Shown here one piece after another: positions 18,510-28,257 of a DNA stretch of 64,000 nt. Made by a program: the position numbers and the translations under genes. Origin of the DNA: Paraflavitalea pollutisoli (GTDB lineage Bacteria; Bacteroidota; Bacteroidia; Chitinophagales; Chitinophagaceae). The notes under the pieces are model-generated. The model ran no database searches and had not been told where the DNA came from. It saw only the letters and a list, made by a program, of their open reading frames with translations. Location of the stretch: positions 1,177,949-1,241,948 of the forward strand of contig NZ_JARKMX010000008.1 of the NCBI RefSeq assembly GCF_029360705.1, written 5' to 3'. The stretch's first letter is position 1; every line of letters begins with the position of its first letter.

Positions 18510-20673
18510 ACAACAAAGCCTACCTACGCTACAGGCCCTTACAGACAGGTGGACCCGTAATAACCGCGCAGGCGCCCTGCTGACTGCAATCGCCGCTGCA
18601 TTGCCCGTCGCCGCGTTGGCTTATTTCGTGGCCAACCTGCCCCTCTGGGGGGCTGCGCTTTCGGCCCTCGTTGTCGCCATCGTCGTTTTGTACAGCAAGC
18701 GACCACGCACCCTTACCACCAGCGATATCTCCAGTTACCTCAACCATACCTATCCCGAATTGGAGGAAAGCACACAATTGCTATTGGTGCCCACGCCATC
18801 CCTCAACCTCCTGCAGCAACTGCAGGTAACTAAAATAACACCGGTACTGGAAGCGCTGCCTGCGCCGCCAGCCGTCGTAAAGCCGGTTACCAAAGGTTTT
18901 TGGAAGCTATTCGCAGGCGTACTCATCAGCATCACGATCATTGCAGGCTCCATGGCATTTGCCCATCAGCGCACGCCCTCAGAGGATGAGGAAGCATCGA
19001 CAGCTCCGGTCATCACTGAAAAAATATTACCCGGCATCAGCGGCTTTAGCGTACACATTACCCCGCCCGCTTATACCCATCGCGCTGCCCGGCAACAACA
19101 GCAGTTCACAGTGAAAGCAGAAACCGGCAGCCTGGTGCAATGGACGATCCATACCAATCAACCCTTGCACCAGGTACAACTCGTCTTCAACGCCAAAGAC
19201 ACCCTCCTGCTACAACCTGCTGCAGGAGATAGCACACAATGGGCACTTCAAAAAGACCTACAGGAAACGGGCTTCTACCAGGTAGTACTGGCCGGACAGG
19301 CTTCGCAGTTATACACGCTGGAGGCTATACCCGATCAGCCGGTAGACATCCATATTCTCACGCCCAAACAATACAGTGTGATAGAGCCCGGCCGTGCTGC
19401 CGTCAGTAATTTGTCGGTGCAGCTCTCCGACGATTATGGTATCCGTCAGGCAGGTATTGTGGCCACCAAAGCCAGTGGTAAAGGAGAAAGTGTCTCCTTC
19501 CAGGAGCAACAGCTCTCCTTCAATACGCCGGTGGAAGGCCAACAACAAATTACCCTGCACAAAACACTCGACCTGCATGCCCTCGGCCTGAAGGCTGGTG
19601 ATGAACTCTATTTCTACATCAAAGCCCTGGACAATCACGGGCAGGAAAGCCGGTCTGATATGTATTTCATCAGTCTGCCCGATACCGCAGAACTGCTCAG
19701 CATGTCGGGTATGGAATCCGGTATCAGCCAGGTACCCGAATATTTCAGAAGCCAACGGCAGATCATCATCGATATCGAGAAATTGTTAAAAGAACAACCT
19801 GCTATACCGGCCGACAGCTTCAAACAACGCAGCAATATCCTTGGCGACGATCAAAAACTGCTACGCCTGCGTTATGGCAAGTTTGTAGGTGAAGAATGGG
19901 AAAGTGGTGGTCATACTCCCGGTGATGGGCACGATCACGACGGGGAACACGCCGGTGAAGAACATGGCGAAGAAAAACACGCCGAGCAAACGGTGCCCAT
20001 CGGTGACATCAAAGCCATCGAAGACCAGTATGCCCACAAACACGACAATGCAGAAGACGCCTCATACCTGGAGCCCGCACAAAAAGCACAACTAAAACTA
20101 ATCCTGAATGAAATGTGGAGCAGCGAGCTGAAGCTGCGCACCTACTATCCACGCGAAGCGCTGCCCTATGCCTACAAAGCCCTGCGCATGCTCAAAGACA
20201 TGCAACAAAAGTCCAGGGCGTATGTCAGCAAAACCTCGGTCAAAATGCCGCCCCTCAAACCAGAAAAAAGACTCACGGGAGAGTTGGACAAGATTGGCAC
20301 CCCGACAGCGAGCAAACAAGCACCGCAGGTCGATGAACGCGCTATCAAACTAGCGCAGGCACTCACCCAACTCGAAGCGCTGAAGCACGGTCAATACGAT
20401 GCTGCGTTGTTACTGCCCGCGCTGACCCATGCCACACAACTGATCGGCGAGCAGGCCGTCAAAGCGCCTGCTGATTACCTGGCTGCGCTCAATGCCCTCC
20501 GTACCATTCGTGAGGGGCCCGACAAGGCCAGCAAAGCCCTCATTACCAAAGCACAGGCCGCTTTACAACGCTTGCAGGCAACACCGGCCGTGTTACCGCA
20601 ACAGGCGGGCAAGGGTGCTGCCGGAAGCCTGACCGATGCTTATTACAAACACCTGAAAGCAAACAGCCGTTGA
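18502..20673 (+). CDS. DUF4175-like large membrane protein of the MoxR/Bat cluster
   Basis: 723 residues starting inside the end of the previous gene. The first 160 residues hold three membrane spans (ALLTAIAAALPVAALAYFVA, LWGAALSALVVAIVVLY, LFAGVLISITIIAGSMAF). Residues 180-420 are beta-sandwich-like periplasmic sequence (ISGFSVHITPPAYTHRA, YSVIEPGRAAVSNLSVQLSDDYGIR, ELYFYIKALDNHGQESRS). The remainder is alpha-helical, as in DUF4175 proteins. A striking His/Asp/Glu-rich loop (about 473-497, GHTPGDGHDHDGEHAGEEHG) could bind metal ions. The family has no established function; its place in MoxR clusters suggests an envelope-quality role. It overlaps the next start by one codon (TTGA). Confidence 0.75.
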   Translation: MPEQQSLPTLQALTDRWTRNNRAGALLTAIAAALPVAALAYFVANLPLWGAALSALVVAIVVLYSKRPRTLTTSDISSYLNHTYPELEESTQLLLVPTPSLNLLQQLQVTKITPVLEALPAPPAVVKPVTKGFWKLFAGVLISITIIAGSMAFAHQRTPSEDEEASTAPVITEKILPGISGFSVHITPPAYTHRAARQQQQFTVKAETGSLVQWTIHTNQPLHQVQLVFNAKDTLLLQPAAGDSTQWALQKDLQETGFYQVVLAGQASQLYTLEAIPDQPVDIHILTPKQYSVIEPGRAAVSNLSVQLSDDYGIRQAGIVATKASGKGESVSFQEQQLSFNTPVEGQQQITLHKTLDLHALGLKAGDELYFYIKALDNHGQESRSDMYFISLPDTAELLSMSGMESGISQVPEYFRSQRQIIIDIEKLLKEQPAIPADSFKQRSNILGDDQKLLRLRYGKFVGEEWESGGHTPGDGHDHDGEHAGEEHGEEKHAEQTVPIGDIKAIEDQYAHKHDNAEDASYLEPAQKAQLKLILNEMWSSELKLRTYYPREALPYAYKALRMLKDMQQKSRAYVSKTSVKMPPLKPEKRLTGELDKIGTPTASKQAPQVDERAIKLAQALTQLEALKHGQYDAALLLPALTHATQLIGEQAVKAPADYLAALNALRTIREGPDKASKALITKAQAALQRLQATPAVLPQQAGKGAAGSLTDAYYKHLKANSR

Positions 20674-22460
20674 TCATCACGCTTATCATATTACTATCCC
20701 TACTCGCCGCTTTTCTCATTTGGAAAGAAGTGAAGCGACCAGCACGGCAGCACCGTGGCTTGCGCATCGTCAGTAGCCTGGTCGCCTTAGCTGCTCTGGC
20801 AGCCCTGCTTTTTCCGCCCATGTATACCGTGACCGCAAACAGCAACGACGGACAACCACTTCTGCTGCTGACGACGGGATACGATCGGAAAAACCTTCCG
20901 TCAACTGCCCGGCAGCAGGCCTATACGACAGACCCTACCCTTTCCAACCGCGAGATCGCCTATATCCCCAACCTACCAGGCTATCTCGAAGCGCACCCAG
21001 GCATTACAACGATTCAATTATACGGAAACGGTCTTGAACCCGCCTTGCTGCATCAGCTCAGCGAAAGGCAAATCGCCATTACTTATCAGGTCCCCGTTAC
21101 TCCGGCTGGTTTTGTGGCCGCAGGATGGCCACGCCAGTTGCGCAAAGGCGAATGGCTGGAAGTGCAGGGACAATACCACAACAATACCCGTGATAGTGTA
21201 CGGATCGTACTGACGGGCGTCGGCACACGGTTCGATTCGGTGACCCTTCCGCCATCAACCACGCAACCATTCCATCTTCGGTGCAAACCGCAACACCTGG
21301 GTCAAACCCTGTATCAACTGGAAGCCTCCACCACCAGCCAGGTATTGGCCACGGAAAAACTACCTGTGATCATTGCCGCAGCCAGTCCACTGCAGGTGTT
21401 GGTACTGAATTCATCACCTGACTTCGACAACAAGTTCCTGGCCGCCTGGCTGCACGATCACCAATACCAGGTGGCTGTTCGCAGTACGGTAAGCCAAAAC
21501 AAATACAGTAAACAATTTCTCAATCAACCGGCGACGGGCTTACAATCCATCACGCCGGCATTGCTACAACCACTCGATGTAGTCATCGCCGACGCGGGTG
21601 CCCTGGCAGCCATTACACCCGGTGAAAAAAATGCTATTCGTGCGCAGGTACAGCAAGGTATGGGTATCATCCTCCAGGTCGACAGTACCGACGGAAAAGA
21701 CCCGATGACCGCCGGCCTGCAGGTCAGGAAACAACCAGGGGCCACCGTACCGGCGAAAACGCTGGTAGTGCCAACCGGCCAACAAGTGACTGCCCCCTTA
21801 CAGCCGGCGCAATGGCTATCCATCGACCAGCAACCGTTGGTGCAACCATTGGTCCTTGATGAGCAGGGGCACCTGGTCGCAGCCGCTACGCTGTACGGGG
21901 CCGGCAAACTGGTACTCAATACGATCGCCCCTACCTATAGCTGGGTGCTCGGCGGGCACCAGGCCGACTACGCCCGTTTCTGGACGGCTTTATTGCAAAA
22001 AGCGGCTCGCCGCTCTTCTTCGGCGGCTACCTTTCAACAGGTCACCGCGCTGCCAACCGTAGGGCAGCCCGTTCAGCTCACGATCGAGAAAAACACGCCA
22101 GGACTGCCGGCATTGCAAACACCCGATGGCAGCATTGCCCTGGCACAACATCCCTGGCTGCTCCACCAGTTTACAGGTACCTGGTGGCCGTTGCAGGCAG
22201 GCTGGCAGCCCCTGCGCCAGGAGCAAGACAGTACCCGCCTGTATGTGTTTGGCGCCACCGACTGGGCTGCTGCAAAAGCCTTTACGTCCATCAACAACAA
22301 TCAACAATACAGCGCAGTAACCAGCCGCGAACCGGCGTCTAAGCGGGAACCGGTCAGCCGGCAGCAATTACCCGTACCGCCGGTCATATTCTTGCTGGTT
22401 TTCTTGTCTTGTTGTAGTTATTTGTGGTGGGAGGAAAAAAAGGCCCGGGCAACGGCCTGA
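20670..22460 (+). CDS. Bat-cluster membrane protein with amidotransferase-like domain
   Basis: 596 residues, starting at TTG 20670 that overlaps the previous stop (TTGA). Two N-terminal spans (IITLIILLSLLAAFLIW and RIVSSLVALAALAALLFPPM) and one C-terminal span (VIFLLVFLSCCSYLWWEEKK) enclose a large periplasmic portion. Residues about 240-335 (LQVLVLNSSPDFDNKFLAAWL ... VVIADAGALAAITPGEKNAIRAQV, about 246-325) resemble the glutamine-amidotransferase-like fold found in Bat-cluster proteins and DUF4159, without a catalytic cysteine. No named family beyond that can be given. The overlap and shared topology suggest that it forms a complex with the two preceding membrane proteins. Confidence 0.65.
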   Translation: MIITLIILLSLLAAFLIWKEVKRPARQHRGLRIVSSLVALAALAALLFPPMYTVTANSNDGQPLLLLTTGYDRKNLPSTARQQAYTTDPTLSNREIAYIPNLPGYLEAHPGITTIQLYGNGLEPALLHQLSERQIAITYQVPVTPAGFVAAGWPRQLRKGEWLEVQGQYHNNTRDSVRIVLTGVGTRFDSVTLPPSTTQPFHLRCKPQHLGQTLYQLEASTTSQVLATEKLPVIIAAASPLQVLVLNSSPDFDNKFLAAWLHDHQYQVAVRSTVSQNKYSKQFLNQPATGLQSITPALLQPLDVVIADAGALAAITPGEKNAIRAQVQQGMGIILQVDSTDGKDPMTAGLQVRKQPGATVPAKTLVVPTGQQVTAPLQPAQWLSIDQQPLVQPLVLDEQGHLVAAATLYGAGKLVLNTIAPTYSWVLGGHQADYARFWTALLQKAARRSSSAATFQQVTALPTVGQPVQLTIEKNTPGLPALQTPDGSIALAQHPWLLHQFTGTWWPLQAGWQPLRQEQDSTRLYVFGATDWAAAKAFTSINNNQQYSAVTSREPASKREPVSRQQLPVPPVIFLLVFLSCCSYLWWEEKKARATA

Positions 22461-22544
22461 TCACCCAAAGCGGGCATGGCCCGAGATAAACAGTAGATTT
22501 AGAACACGATATAAATCATCCTTTTTTTGAACCATTAAAACTGC

Positions 22545-22550
22545 GGAGGA
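22545..22550 (+). promoter_or_regulatory. Strong Shine-Dalgarno site before TldD-1
   Basis: GGAGGA lies 7 bases before the TTG start at 22558. Such a site is unusual in this window and supports the TTG as the true start of the TldD gene. Confidence 0.6.
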
Positions 22551-22557
22551 ATCTACA

Positions 22558-24195
22558 TTGAAACGGAAAGACTTTATCAAGTACACGGGGCTGAGCCTTG
22601 GATCGCTCATGCTCCCCGGCATGTCCGCCTTCTCGCGCGACATCGATCCGGCCGAAGCCCTGCAGGGCGTTGACGCTGCTGTAAAGCGTGAACTGGCCGA
22701 TGTAGCCTTGAATGCTGCAAAATCCAAAGGAGCTGCCTACGCCGATGTACGCATTGGTCGTTACCTGCGCCAGTTTGTTGCCACGCGCGACAAGCGGGTA
22801 CAGGGTGTTGCCAATACCGAGAACTATGGTGTCGGTATCCGCGTACTCGTCAACGGCGCCTGGGGTTTTGCTGCTACCCACACCGTCACCAAAGACGCGA
22901 TCGCCAAATGTGCCGAGCAGGCCGTGGCAGTAGCGAAAGCGAATGCCAAACTGCAGGGGGAACCCGTGCAACTCGCCCCCCAGAAAGGATATGGCGAGGT
23001 GAACTGGAAATGTCCCATCGAGATCAATGCCTTTGAGGTGCCCATCAAGGAAAAAGTCGATCTCCTGCTCCAGGTGAACGACATCGCCATCACCAATGGC
23101 GCCAGCTTCGTGACGGCCATGATCTCTGCAGTGAACGAACAGAAATATTTTGCGTCTACCGACGGCTCCTATATCGACCAGGACATCCACCGCATCTATC
23201 CCACGTTCAACGTGACCAAGATCGATCGTGCGGCTGGTAAGTTCATGCAACGCAACGCCTTCAGTGCCCCCATGGGCATGGGCTACGAATACATGCACGC
23301 ACGTCCGCAAGACAAGATCCAGGGCATCGTTACCCGTTACAAAGACCGCTACGATATCCTGGAAGACGTCAAGAACGCGACCAAAGACGTAGATGACAAA
23401 CTGAAAGCAAAATCAGTAGAGCCCGGCAAATACGATGTGATCCTCGATCCTTCGCACCTGTGGCTCACTATCCACGAATCGGTTGGTCACCCCACCGAAC
23501 TGGACCGCGTACTCGGCTACGAAGCCAACTATGCCGGTACCAGCTTCCTCACCCTCGACAAATGGCAGTCGAAGAAATTCAACTTCGGCAACAAGAACGT
23601 CAACATCGTAGCCGACAAATTACAAAAAGGCTCACTGGGCGCTGTAGGTTGGGATGATGAAGGCGTAAAATGTAAAGAGTGGGACCTGATCAAGGATGGC
23701 GTACTCGTCAATTACCAGGCGATCCGCGACCAGGCACATATCATCGGCCTCAAAGAATCACAAGGTTGCTGTTACTCGCAGGGATGGGACGACATCCAGT
23801 TCCAGCGTATGCCCAACGTATCGCTGCGCCCCGGCAAGCAAAAGCTGAGTGTAGACGACATGATCAAAAATGTAGAGAAAGGTATCTATATCCTGGGAGA
23901 TGGCTCCTACTCTATCGACCAGCAGCGCTACAACTTCCAGTTTGGCGGACAAACCTTTTATGAGATCACCAACGGTAAGATCACCGGCATGCTCAACGAC
24001 GTAGCCTACCAGTCCAATACCCAGGAGTTCTGGAATTCCTGCGCAGCCATCTGCGACGAAAGCGACTACCGCCTCGGTGGTTCGTTCAACGACGGTAAAG
24101 GACAACCTGGTCAAAGCAGCGCTGTATCGCACGGTAGCTCTACCACCCGGTTCAATGGCGTCAACGTGATCAATACCGGTCGTAAGATTGGATAA
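22558..24195 (+). CDS. TldD-family metallopeptidase with Tat-like signal (copy 1)
   Basis: 545 residues from TTG 22558. The N-terminus MKRKDFIKYTGLSLGSLMLP resembles a twin-arginine signal with RK in place of RR. The TldD/PmbA fold follows: AAKSKGAAYADVRIGRY, YGVGIRVLVNGAWGFAAT, and the zinc motif HESVGHPTELDR with His306, Glu307 and His311. RDQAHIIGLKESQGCCYSQ and SSAVSHGSST end the conserved parts. TldD with TldE degrades unfolded peptides and matures peptides such as microcins and CcdA in proteobacteria. It is the first of three Tld genes on the same strand, 98 bases after the Bat cluster. About 60-70% of positions appear shared with copy 2 by eye. Confidence 0.88.
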   Translation: MKRKDFIKYTGLSLGSLMLPGMSAFSRDIDPAEALQGVDAAVKRELADVALNAAKSKGAAYADVRIGRYLRQFVATRDKRVQGVANTENYGVGIRVLVNGAWGFAATHTVTKDAIAKCAEQAVAVAKANAKLQGEPVQLAPQKGYGEVNWKCPIEINAFEVPIKEKVDLLLQVNDIAITNGASFVTAMISAVNEQKYFASTDGSYIDQDIHRIYPTFNVTKIDRAAGKFMQRNAFSAPMGMGYEYMHARPQDKIQGIVTRYKDRYDILEDVKNATKDVDDKLKAKSVEPGKYDVILDPSHLWLTIHESVGHPTELDRVLGYEANYAGTSFLTLDKWQSKKFNFGNKNVNIVADKLQKGSLGAVGWDDEGVKCKEWDLIKDGVLVNYQAIRDQAHIIGLKESQGCCYSQGWDDIQFQRMPNVSLRPGKQKLSVDDMIKNVEKGIYILGDGSYSIDQQRYNFQFGGQTFYEITNGKITGMLNDVAYQSNTQEFWNSCAAICDESDYRLGGSFNDGKGQPGQSSAVSHGSSTTRFNGVNVINTGRKIG

Positions 24196-24282
24196 GAAGT
24201 CACCAAGGCATCGAGGCAAAGAGTAAGCCCGCATCGATGCAGAAACACATTTTCAAACAGTATTTAAAGCACAATAAAAAAC

Positions 24283-25620
24283 ATGGCTATTTTAAGTAAA
24301 GACGATACCCAGGCCATTCTGAAAAAGGTATTGAGTTTCGCGAAAGCCGACGAAACAGAAGTGAGCCTCGGTGGTTCACAAAGCGGCAATATCCGCACAG
24401 CCCGCAATGCGGTATCTACAGCAGGTGAAGTAAGTAACCTGAGCCTGGGCGTAAGCTCTTCCTTCGGAAAAAGAACTGGCAACGCCAGCATCAACGAGTT
24501 TGATGACGCTTCGCTCGAAAAGGTCGTACGCCGCGCAGAAGAGCTGGCACGCCTGGCTCCCGAGAATCCTGAATACATGCCACTCCTCGGCCCCTCCAAT
24601 TTTGCAGAATCCATTGGCTACAATGAGAAGACCGCTGCCATGACGCCCGACACCCGCGCTGAAATGGTTGCCAAGAGTCTGAAAGTAGCCAAAGACAATA
24701 AGTTGGAAGCAGCAGGCTTCCTGCAGAACAGTGCCGGTTTCCGCGCTGTCATGAATTCCAAAGGGCTGTTTGCCTACAACAAGAGTACCGATGTAGCCTT
24801 CTCCGTTACTGTACGGAACCAGGAAGGCACGGGCTCTGGTTATGTAGATCACAGCTACAACGATGTCGGCAAACTCGACACACTCGCGCTTACGAAGATC
24901 GCTGCCAACAAAGCCACCAGCTCGGTGGGTGCCAAAGCGATCGAACCAGGCCGTTATACCGTGATCCTCGAGCCACTGGCAGCCAGCGATATGCTCGGCG
25001 GCATCATCCGTGGATTCGATCTGCGTACTGCCGACGAAGGCCGCAGCTTCATGAGCAAGAAGGGAGGTGGTACCCGTCTCGGTGAACAACTCTTCGATGA
25101 AAAAGTAAATATCTGGAGCGATCCACTCAACCCCGAGTTGCCCGGCTCTACCTGGAGTGGAGATGGCATGCCTGTAGGGAAAACAACCTGGGTAGAGAAT
25201 GGCGTGGTCAAGAACCTGGCGGTGAGCCGTTACTGGGCGCAGAAAAAAGGCGTTCAGCCCCTCTCCGGTCCTGGTGGTGGACGTTTTGGCGGTGGCGGTA
25301 TGATCATGGCCGGTGGCACCGCATCCATCGAAGAAATGATCAAGAATACGGAAAAAGGCATCCTCGTGACCCGCTTCTGGTATATCCGCATGGTCGACCA
25401 GCAAACACTGGTGCAAACGGGCCTCACGCGCGACGGAACTTTCTTCATCGAGAACGGTCAGATCAAGTTCCCCATCAAGAACTTCCGTTTCAATGAAAGC
25501 CCGATCATCATGCTCAACAATGTGGAAGAACTGGGTAAGCCCGTACGTAGCGGCTCCTCCATCCTGCCACCGATGAAGATCCGGGATTTCACGTTCACGT
25601 CACTCTCCGACGCTATCTAA
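24283..25620 (+). CDS. TldE/PmbA-like protein
   Basis: 445 residues of the TldD/PmbA fold: VSLGGSQSGNIRTARN, SNLSLGVSSSFGKRTGNAS, FLQNSAGFRAVMNSKGLFAYN, YTVILEPLAASDMLGGIIRGF and RFWYIRMVDQQTLVQTGLTRDG. The HExxxH metal motif of TldD is absent, and EPLAASDML takes its place, as in TldE. It should therefore be the non-catalytic partner of a TldD heterodimer. No signal peptide is present (MAILSKDDTQAILKKVLSF), unlike both flanking TldD copies, so the compartment of the complex is unclear. A glycine-rich loop (GPGGGRFGGGGMIMAGG, about 326-342) is unusual. Confidence 0.85.
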   Translation: MAILSKDDTQAILKKVLSFAKADETEVSLGGSQSGNIRTARNAVSTAGEVSNLSLGVSSSFGKRTGNASINEFDDASLEKVVRRAEELARLAPENPEYMPLLGPSNFAESIGYNEKTAAMTPDTRAEMVAKSLKVAKDNKLEAAGFLQNSAGFRAVMNSKGLFAYNKSTDVAFSVTVRNQEGTGSGYVDHSYNDVGKLDTLALTKIAANKATSSVGAKAIEPGRYTVILEPLAASDMLGGIIRGFDLRTADEGRSFMSKKGGGTRLGEQLFDEKVNIWSDPLNPELPGSTWSGDGMPVGKTTWVENGVVKNLAVSRYWAQKKGVQPLSGPGGGRFGGGGMIMAGGTASIEEMIKNTEKGILVTRFWYIRMVDQQTLVQTGLTRDGTFFIENGQIKFPIKNFRFNESPIIMLNNVEELGKPVRSGSSILPPMKIRDFTFTSLSDAI

Positions 25621-25695
25621 GCAAATTATACCTGGTTGCGGTAAACGGCAGGCCCGGCCTTTCGGTTACCGCAACCTTTATTAAAACTACCAGCG

Positions 25696-27339
25696 TTGAA
25701 AAGAAGAAACTTTATTGGACTCGCCGGCATGGGCGCCGCAGGTGCCCTGCTACAGGGATTCCCGGTTCTGGGCCGCACCATTGAAGAAGCGGAATTCCTG
25801 GTACAACGTGCCGATGCTGCCGCTAAAAAACGCATGGCAGATATTGCCCTGCAGGCAGCCCGCAGCAAAGGCGCCACCTATACCGACGTACGCATCGGTC
25901 GCTACCTTAACCAGGCAGTCATTACACGCGACAACCGCGTACAGAACGTGGCCAATACCGAAAGCTACGGCATCGGCATCCGCGTGATCGCCAACGGTAG
26001 CTGGGGTTTTGCTGCGACCGAAAAACTCGACAACGACAGCATTGCGAAAACAGCCGCTCTTGCCGTCGCCATTGCCAAAGGGAATTCGAAACTCATCATC
26101 GAGTCCGTGCAACTGGCGCCACAAAAAGGGCTGGGTGAAGTAAGCTGGAAAACACCCATCGAAAAGAATGGCTTTGAGATACCGGTAAAGGAAAAGGTCG
26201 ACCTGCTGCTGAGTGTAAACGATGCAGCCCTGAAAGGCGGCGCCAACTTTATCAATGCTTCGATCTTCATGATCAACGAGCAAAAGTATTTCGCCAGCTC
26301 CGACGGCTCTTATATCGATCAGGATGTACACCGCATCTGGCCCTCCTTCACGGTTACAAAGACCGATAAGGCGAGTGGCAAGTTCCAGACCCGTGATGCG
26401 CTGAGTGCTCCCATGGGCATGGGATACGAGTATATGTATGCCGGTCCGGAGCACAAGGTCAACAATGGTCCGCTTACCTTGTACAAAGGACGCTATGATA
26501 TGTTGGAAGACGTGAAAGCGGCTACCCAACACGTACACGAGAAAATCACCGCCAGAAGTGTAGAACCTGGCAAGTACGATCTGGTACTAGACCCTACGCA
26601 CCTTGGCCTCACTATTCACGAAGCGACGGGTCACCCTACCGAACTGGACCGTGTTCTGGGCTATGAAGCCAACTATGCAGGTACCAGTTTCCTGACCCTC
26701 GACAAATGGAAATCGAAAAACTTCAACTACGGCAGTAAGCTCGTCAACGTGCAGGCCGATAAACTGCAACCAGGTTCGCTTGGCGCTGTTGGTTACGACG
26801 ACGAAGGCGTACCCAGCGGACAGTGGGACATCATCAAGGATGGCATCCTGGTCAATTACCAAACCATTCGCGACCAGGCTCATATCCTGGGCCTCAAAGC
26901 TTCGCAGGGTTGTTGCTATGCCGATAGCTGGGATAGTGTGCAATTCCAGCGCATGCCCAACGTATCGCTGATGCCCAACAAGAACAAGCGCAGCGTACAA
27001 GACATCATCAAGAGTGTGAAGAAAGGTATCTACATCGTAGGCCGGGGCTCCTACTCCATCGATCAGCAACGCTACAACTTCCAGTTTGGCGGTCAGCTGT
27101 TCTATGAGATCAAAGACGGACAGATCGTCGGCATGCTCAACGATGTAGCCTATCAGTCCAATACCCAGGAGTTCTGGAATTCGATGACAGATATCGCCGA
27201 CCAGAGCGACTATCGCCTCTTCGGCACCTTCAACGATGGGAAAGGACAACCTTCGCAGTCAAGCGCTGTATCACATGGCTCTTCAACCGCCAAGTTTGAA
27301 GGCGTCAATGTGATTAATACTGGTCGTAAGATTGGGTAG
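25696..27339 (+). CDS. TldD-family metallopeptidase with Tat signal (copy 2)
   Basis: 547 residues from TTG 25696. The start MKRRNFIGLAGMGAAGALLQG is a good twin-arginine signal (RRNFIGL). The rest parallels copy 1 closely: YTDVRIGRYLNQAVITRD, YGIGIRVIANGSWGFAAT, zinc motif HEATGHPTELDR, RDQAHILGLKASQGCCYAD, QSSAVSHGSSTAKFEGVN. The gene begins 75 bases after the TldE-like gene and is closed by a strong terminator. It is a tandem paralogue from a duplication that kept all catalytic residues. An exported TldD-type protease is likely, though export is predicted from the N-terminus only. Confidence 0.88.
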   Translation: MKRRNFIGLAGMGAAGALLQGFPVLGRTIEEAEFLVQRADAAAKKRMADIALQAARSKGATYTDVRIGRYLNQAVITRDNRVQNVANTESYGIGIRVIANGSWGFAATEKLDNDSIAKTAALAVAIAKGNSKLIIESVQLAPQKGLGEVSWKTPIEKNGFEIPVKEKVDLLLSVNDAALKGGANFINASIFMINEQKYFASSDGSYIDQDVHRIWPSFTVTKTDKASGKFQTRDALSAPMGMGYEYMYAGPEHKVNNGPLTLYKGRYDMLEDVKAATQHVHEKITARSVEPGKYDLVLDPTHLGLTIHEATGHPTELDRVLGYEANYAGTSFLTLDKWKSKNFNYGSKLVNVQADKLQPGSLGAVGYDDEGVPSGQWDIIKDGILVNYQTIRDQAHILGLKASQGCCYADSWDSVQFQRMPNVSLMPNKNKRSVQDIIKSVKKGIYIVGRGSYSIDQQRYNFQFGGQLFYEIKDGQIVGMLNDVAYQSNTQEFWNSMTDIADQSDYRLFGTFNDGKGQPSQSSAVSHGSSTAKFEGVNVINTGRKIG

Positions 27340-27395
27340 AGGAAGGCATCGAGGTATAGAGGCAACAAGGAAGACAAAATAGTCTACCATAAACA

Positions 27396-27435
27396 GCAAA
27401 ACAGGATGGCTTACCTCCATCCTGTTTGCTTTTTT
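27396..27435 (+). terminator. Terminator of the Tld genes
   Basis: Arms 27396-27409 (gcaaaacaggatgg) and 27417-27429 (ccatcctgtttgc) pair almost perfectly and are followed by a run of six T residues. It is a classic rho-independent signal ending the 15-27 kb plus-strand block. Confidence 0.9.
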
Positions 27436-27468
27436 GCCTGCCTAAACTAAAATGCCTGACCCTTACAA

Positions 27469-28257
27469 CTAAATTTTCTTCAACCAGTCTAATATATAAT
27501 CAGCGTCTTCTTTCCAGGTAGATTGTCCCAGTACATAGTGGTTGCGTCCTTTGAACTCTTTGTATTCGAGTATAGAACCATTTTGCTTGTACGCCTTGTA
27601 ATTGCGGTAATTCAAATGCGCGGGAATGATATTGTCTTCGCTACCCGATGTAATCAGCAACGGCACATGAGGTTTCTTCCAATCGAGCTTGGCCATCGAT
27701 GACAGACCACCACGGGCTACCGTCTTCGACTCCGGAATCGTATTGGCCTCCCAGGTAGCTTTTTGCTCTTCGAGCGGCATACCATTGACAAAAGCATATT
27801 GCCAGTCCTTCAGCGACATGAGGTAGGTCTTGTTTAGCGAGGTAAACAATCCCAGCGATTTCCAGCCAGCTTTCAGGAAAGAGAATTCGTAAGGGAACAC
27901 ACCCAATGGTGGCACCGGGTGAATGGCTACACCAGCCGCCGCATAGCCCCGGTTCACCAGGATCTGTGTCATCATACCACCCAGCGAGTGGCCAATGATG
28001 ATGGGTTTCTCCCGGAAACTTTGCGCATGTTTGGCATAGGAGTCGATCACTTCAGCGAGGGTAAGCCGCGCCAGTTTGGTGTCATTGGGCTGACGGTTGC
28101 GCAGTTCTGCTGCAGTAGCACCATCCTTATAGGGCCAGGAGGGCGCGATACAGTTGTAGCCTTTACTTTCAAAGTATTTGACCCAGTCGTCCCAGCCCTT
28201 GTGAATAACGAAGGCGCCGGTAACGAACATGACTGATTTTGAATTGATGGTAGACAT
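27469..28257 (-). CDS. Alpha/beta hydrolase
   Basis: Start chosen at ATG 28257 (262 residues, MSTINSKSVMFVTGAFV); an upstream extension to 28374 has no protein character. The fold marks are VMFVTGAFVIHKGWDDWVKYF near the oxyanion region, the nucleophile elbow IIIGHSLGG with Ser91, a charge-relay Asp in ITSGSEDNIIP and His in GRNHYVLG. The substrate is unknown; close relatives are annotated only as alpha/beta hydrolases. There is no signal peptide. It is convergent with the Tld operon and separate from the PUL-like locus upstream. Confidence 0.87.
   Translation of the reverse strand: MSTINSKSVMFVTGAFVIHKGWDDWVKYFESKGYNCIAPSWPYKDGATAAELRNRQPNDTKLARLTLAEVIDSYAKHAQSFREKPIIIGHSLGGMMTQILVNRGYAAAGVAIHPVPPLGVFPYEFSFLKAGWKSLGLFTSLNKTYLMSLKDWQYAFVNGMPLEEQKATWEANTIPESKTVARGGLSSMAKLDWKKPHVPLLITSGSEDNIIPAHLNYRNYKAYKQNGSILEYKEFKGRNHYVLGQSTWKEDADYILDWLKKI

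Noticed and set aside
24376-25416. 346-residue open frame on the minus strand
   Set aside because: Antisense to the TldE-like gene, which has clear homology.
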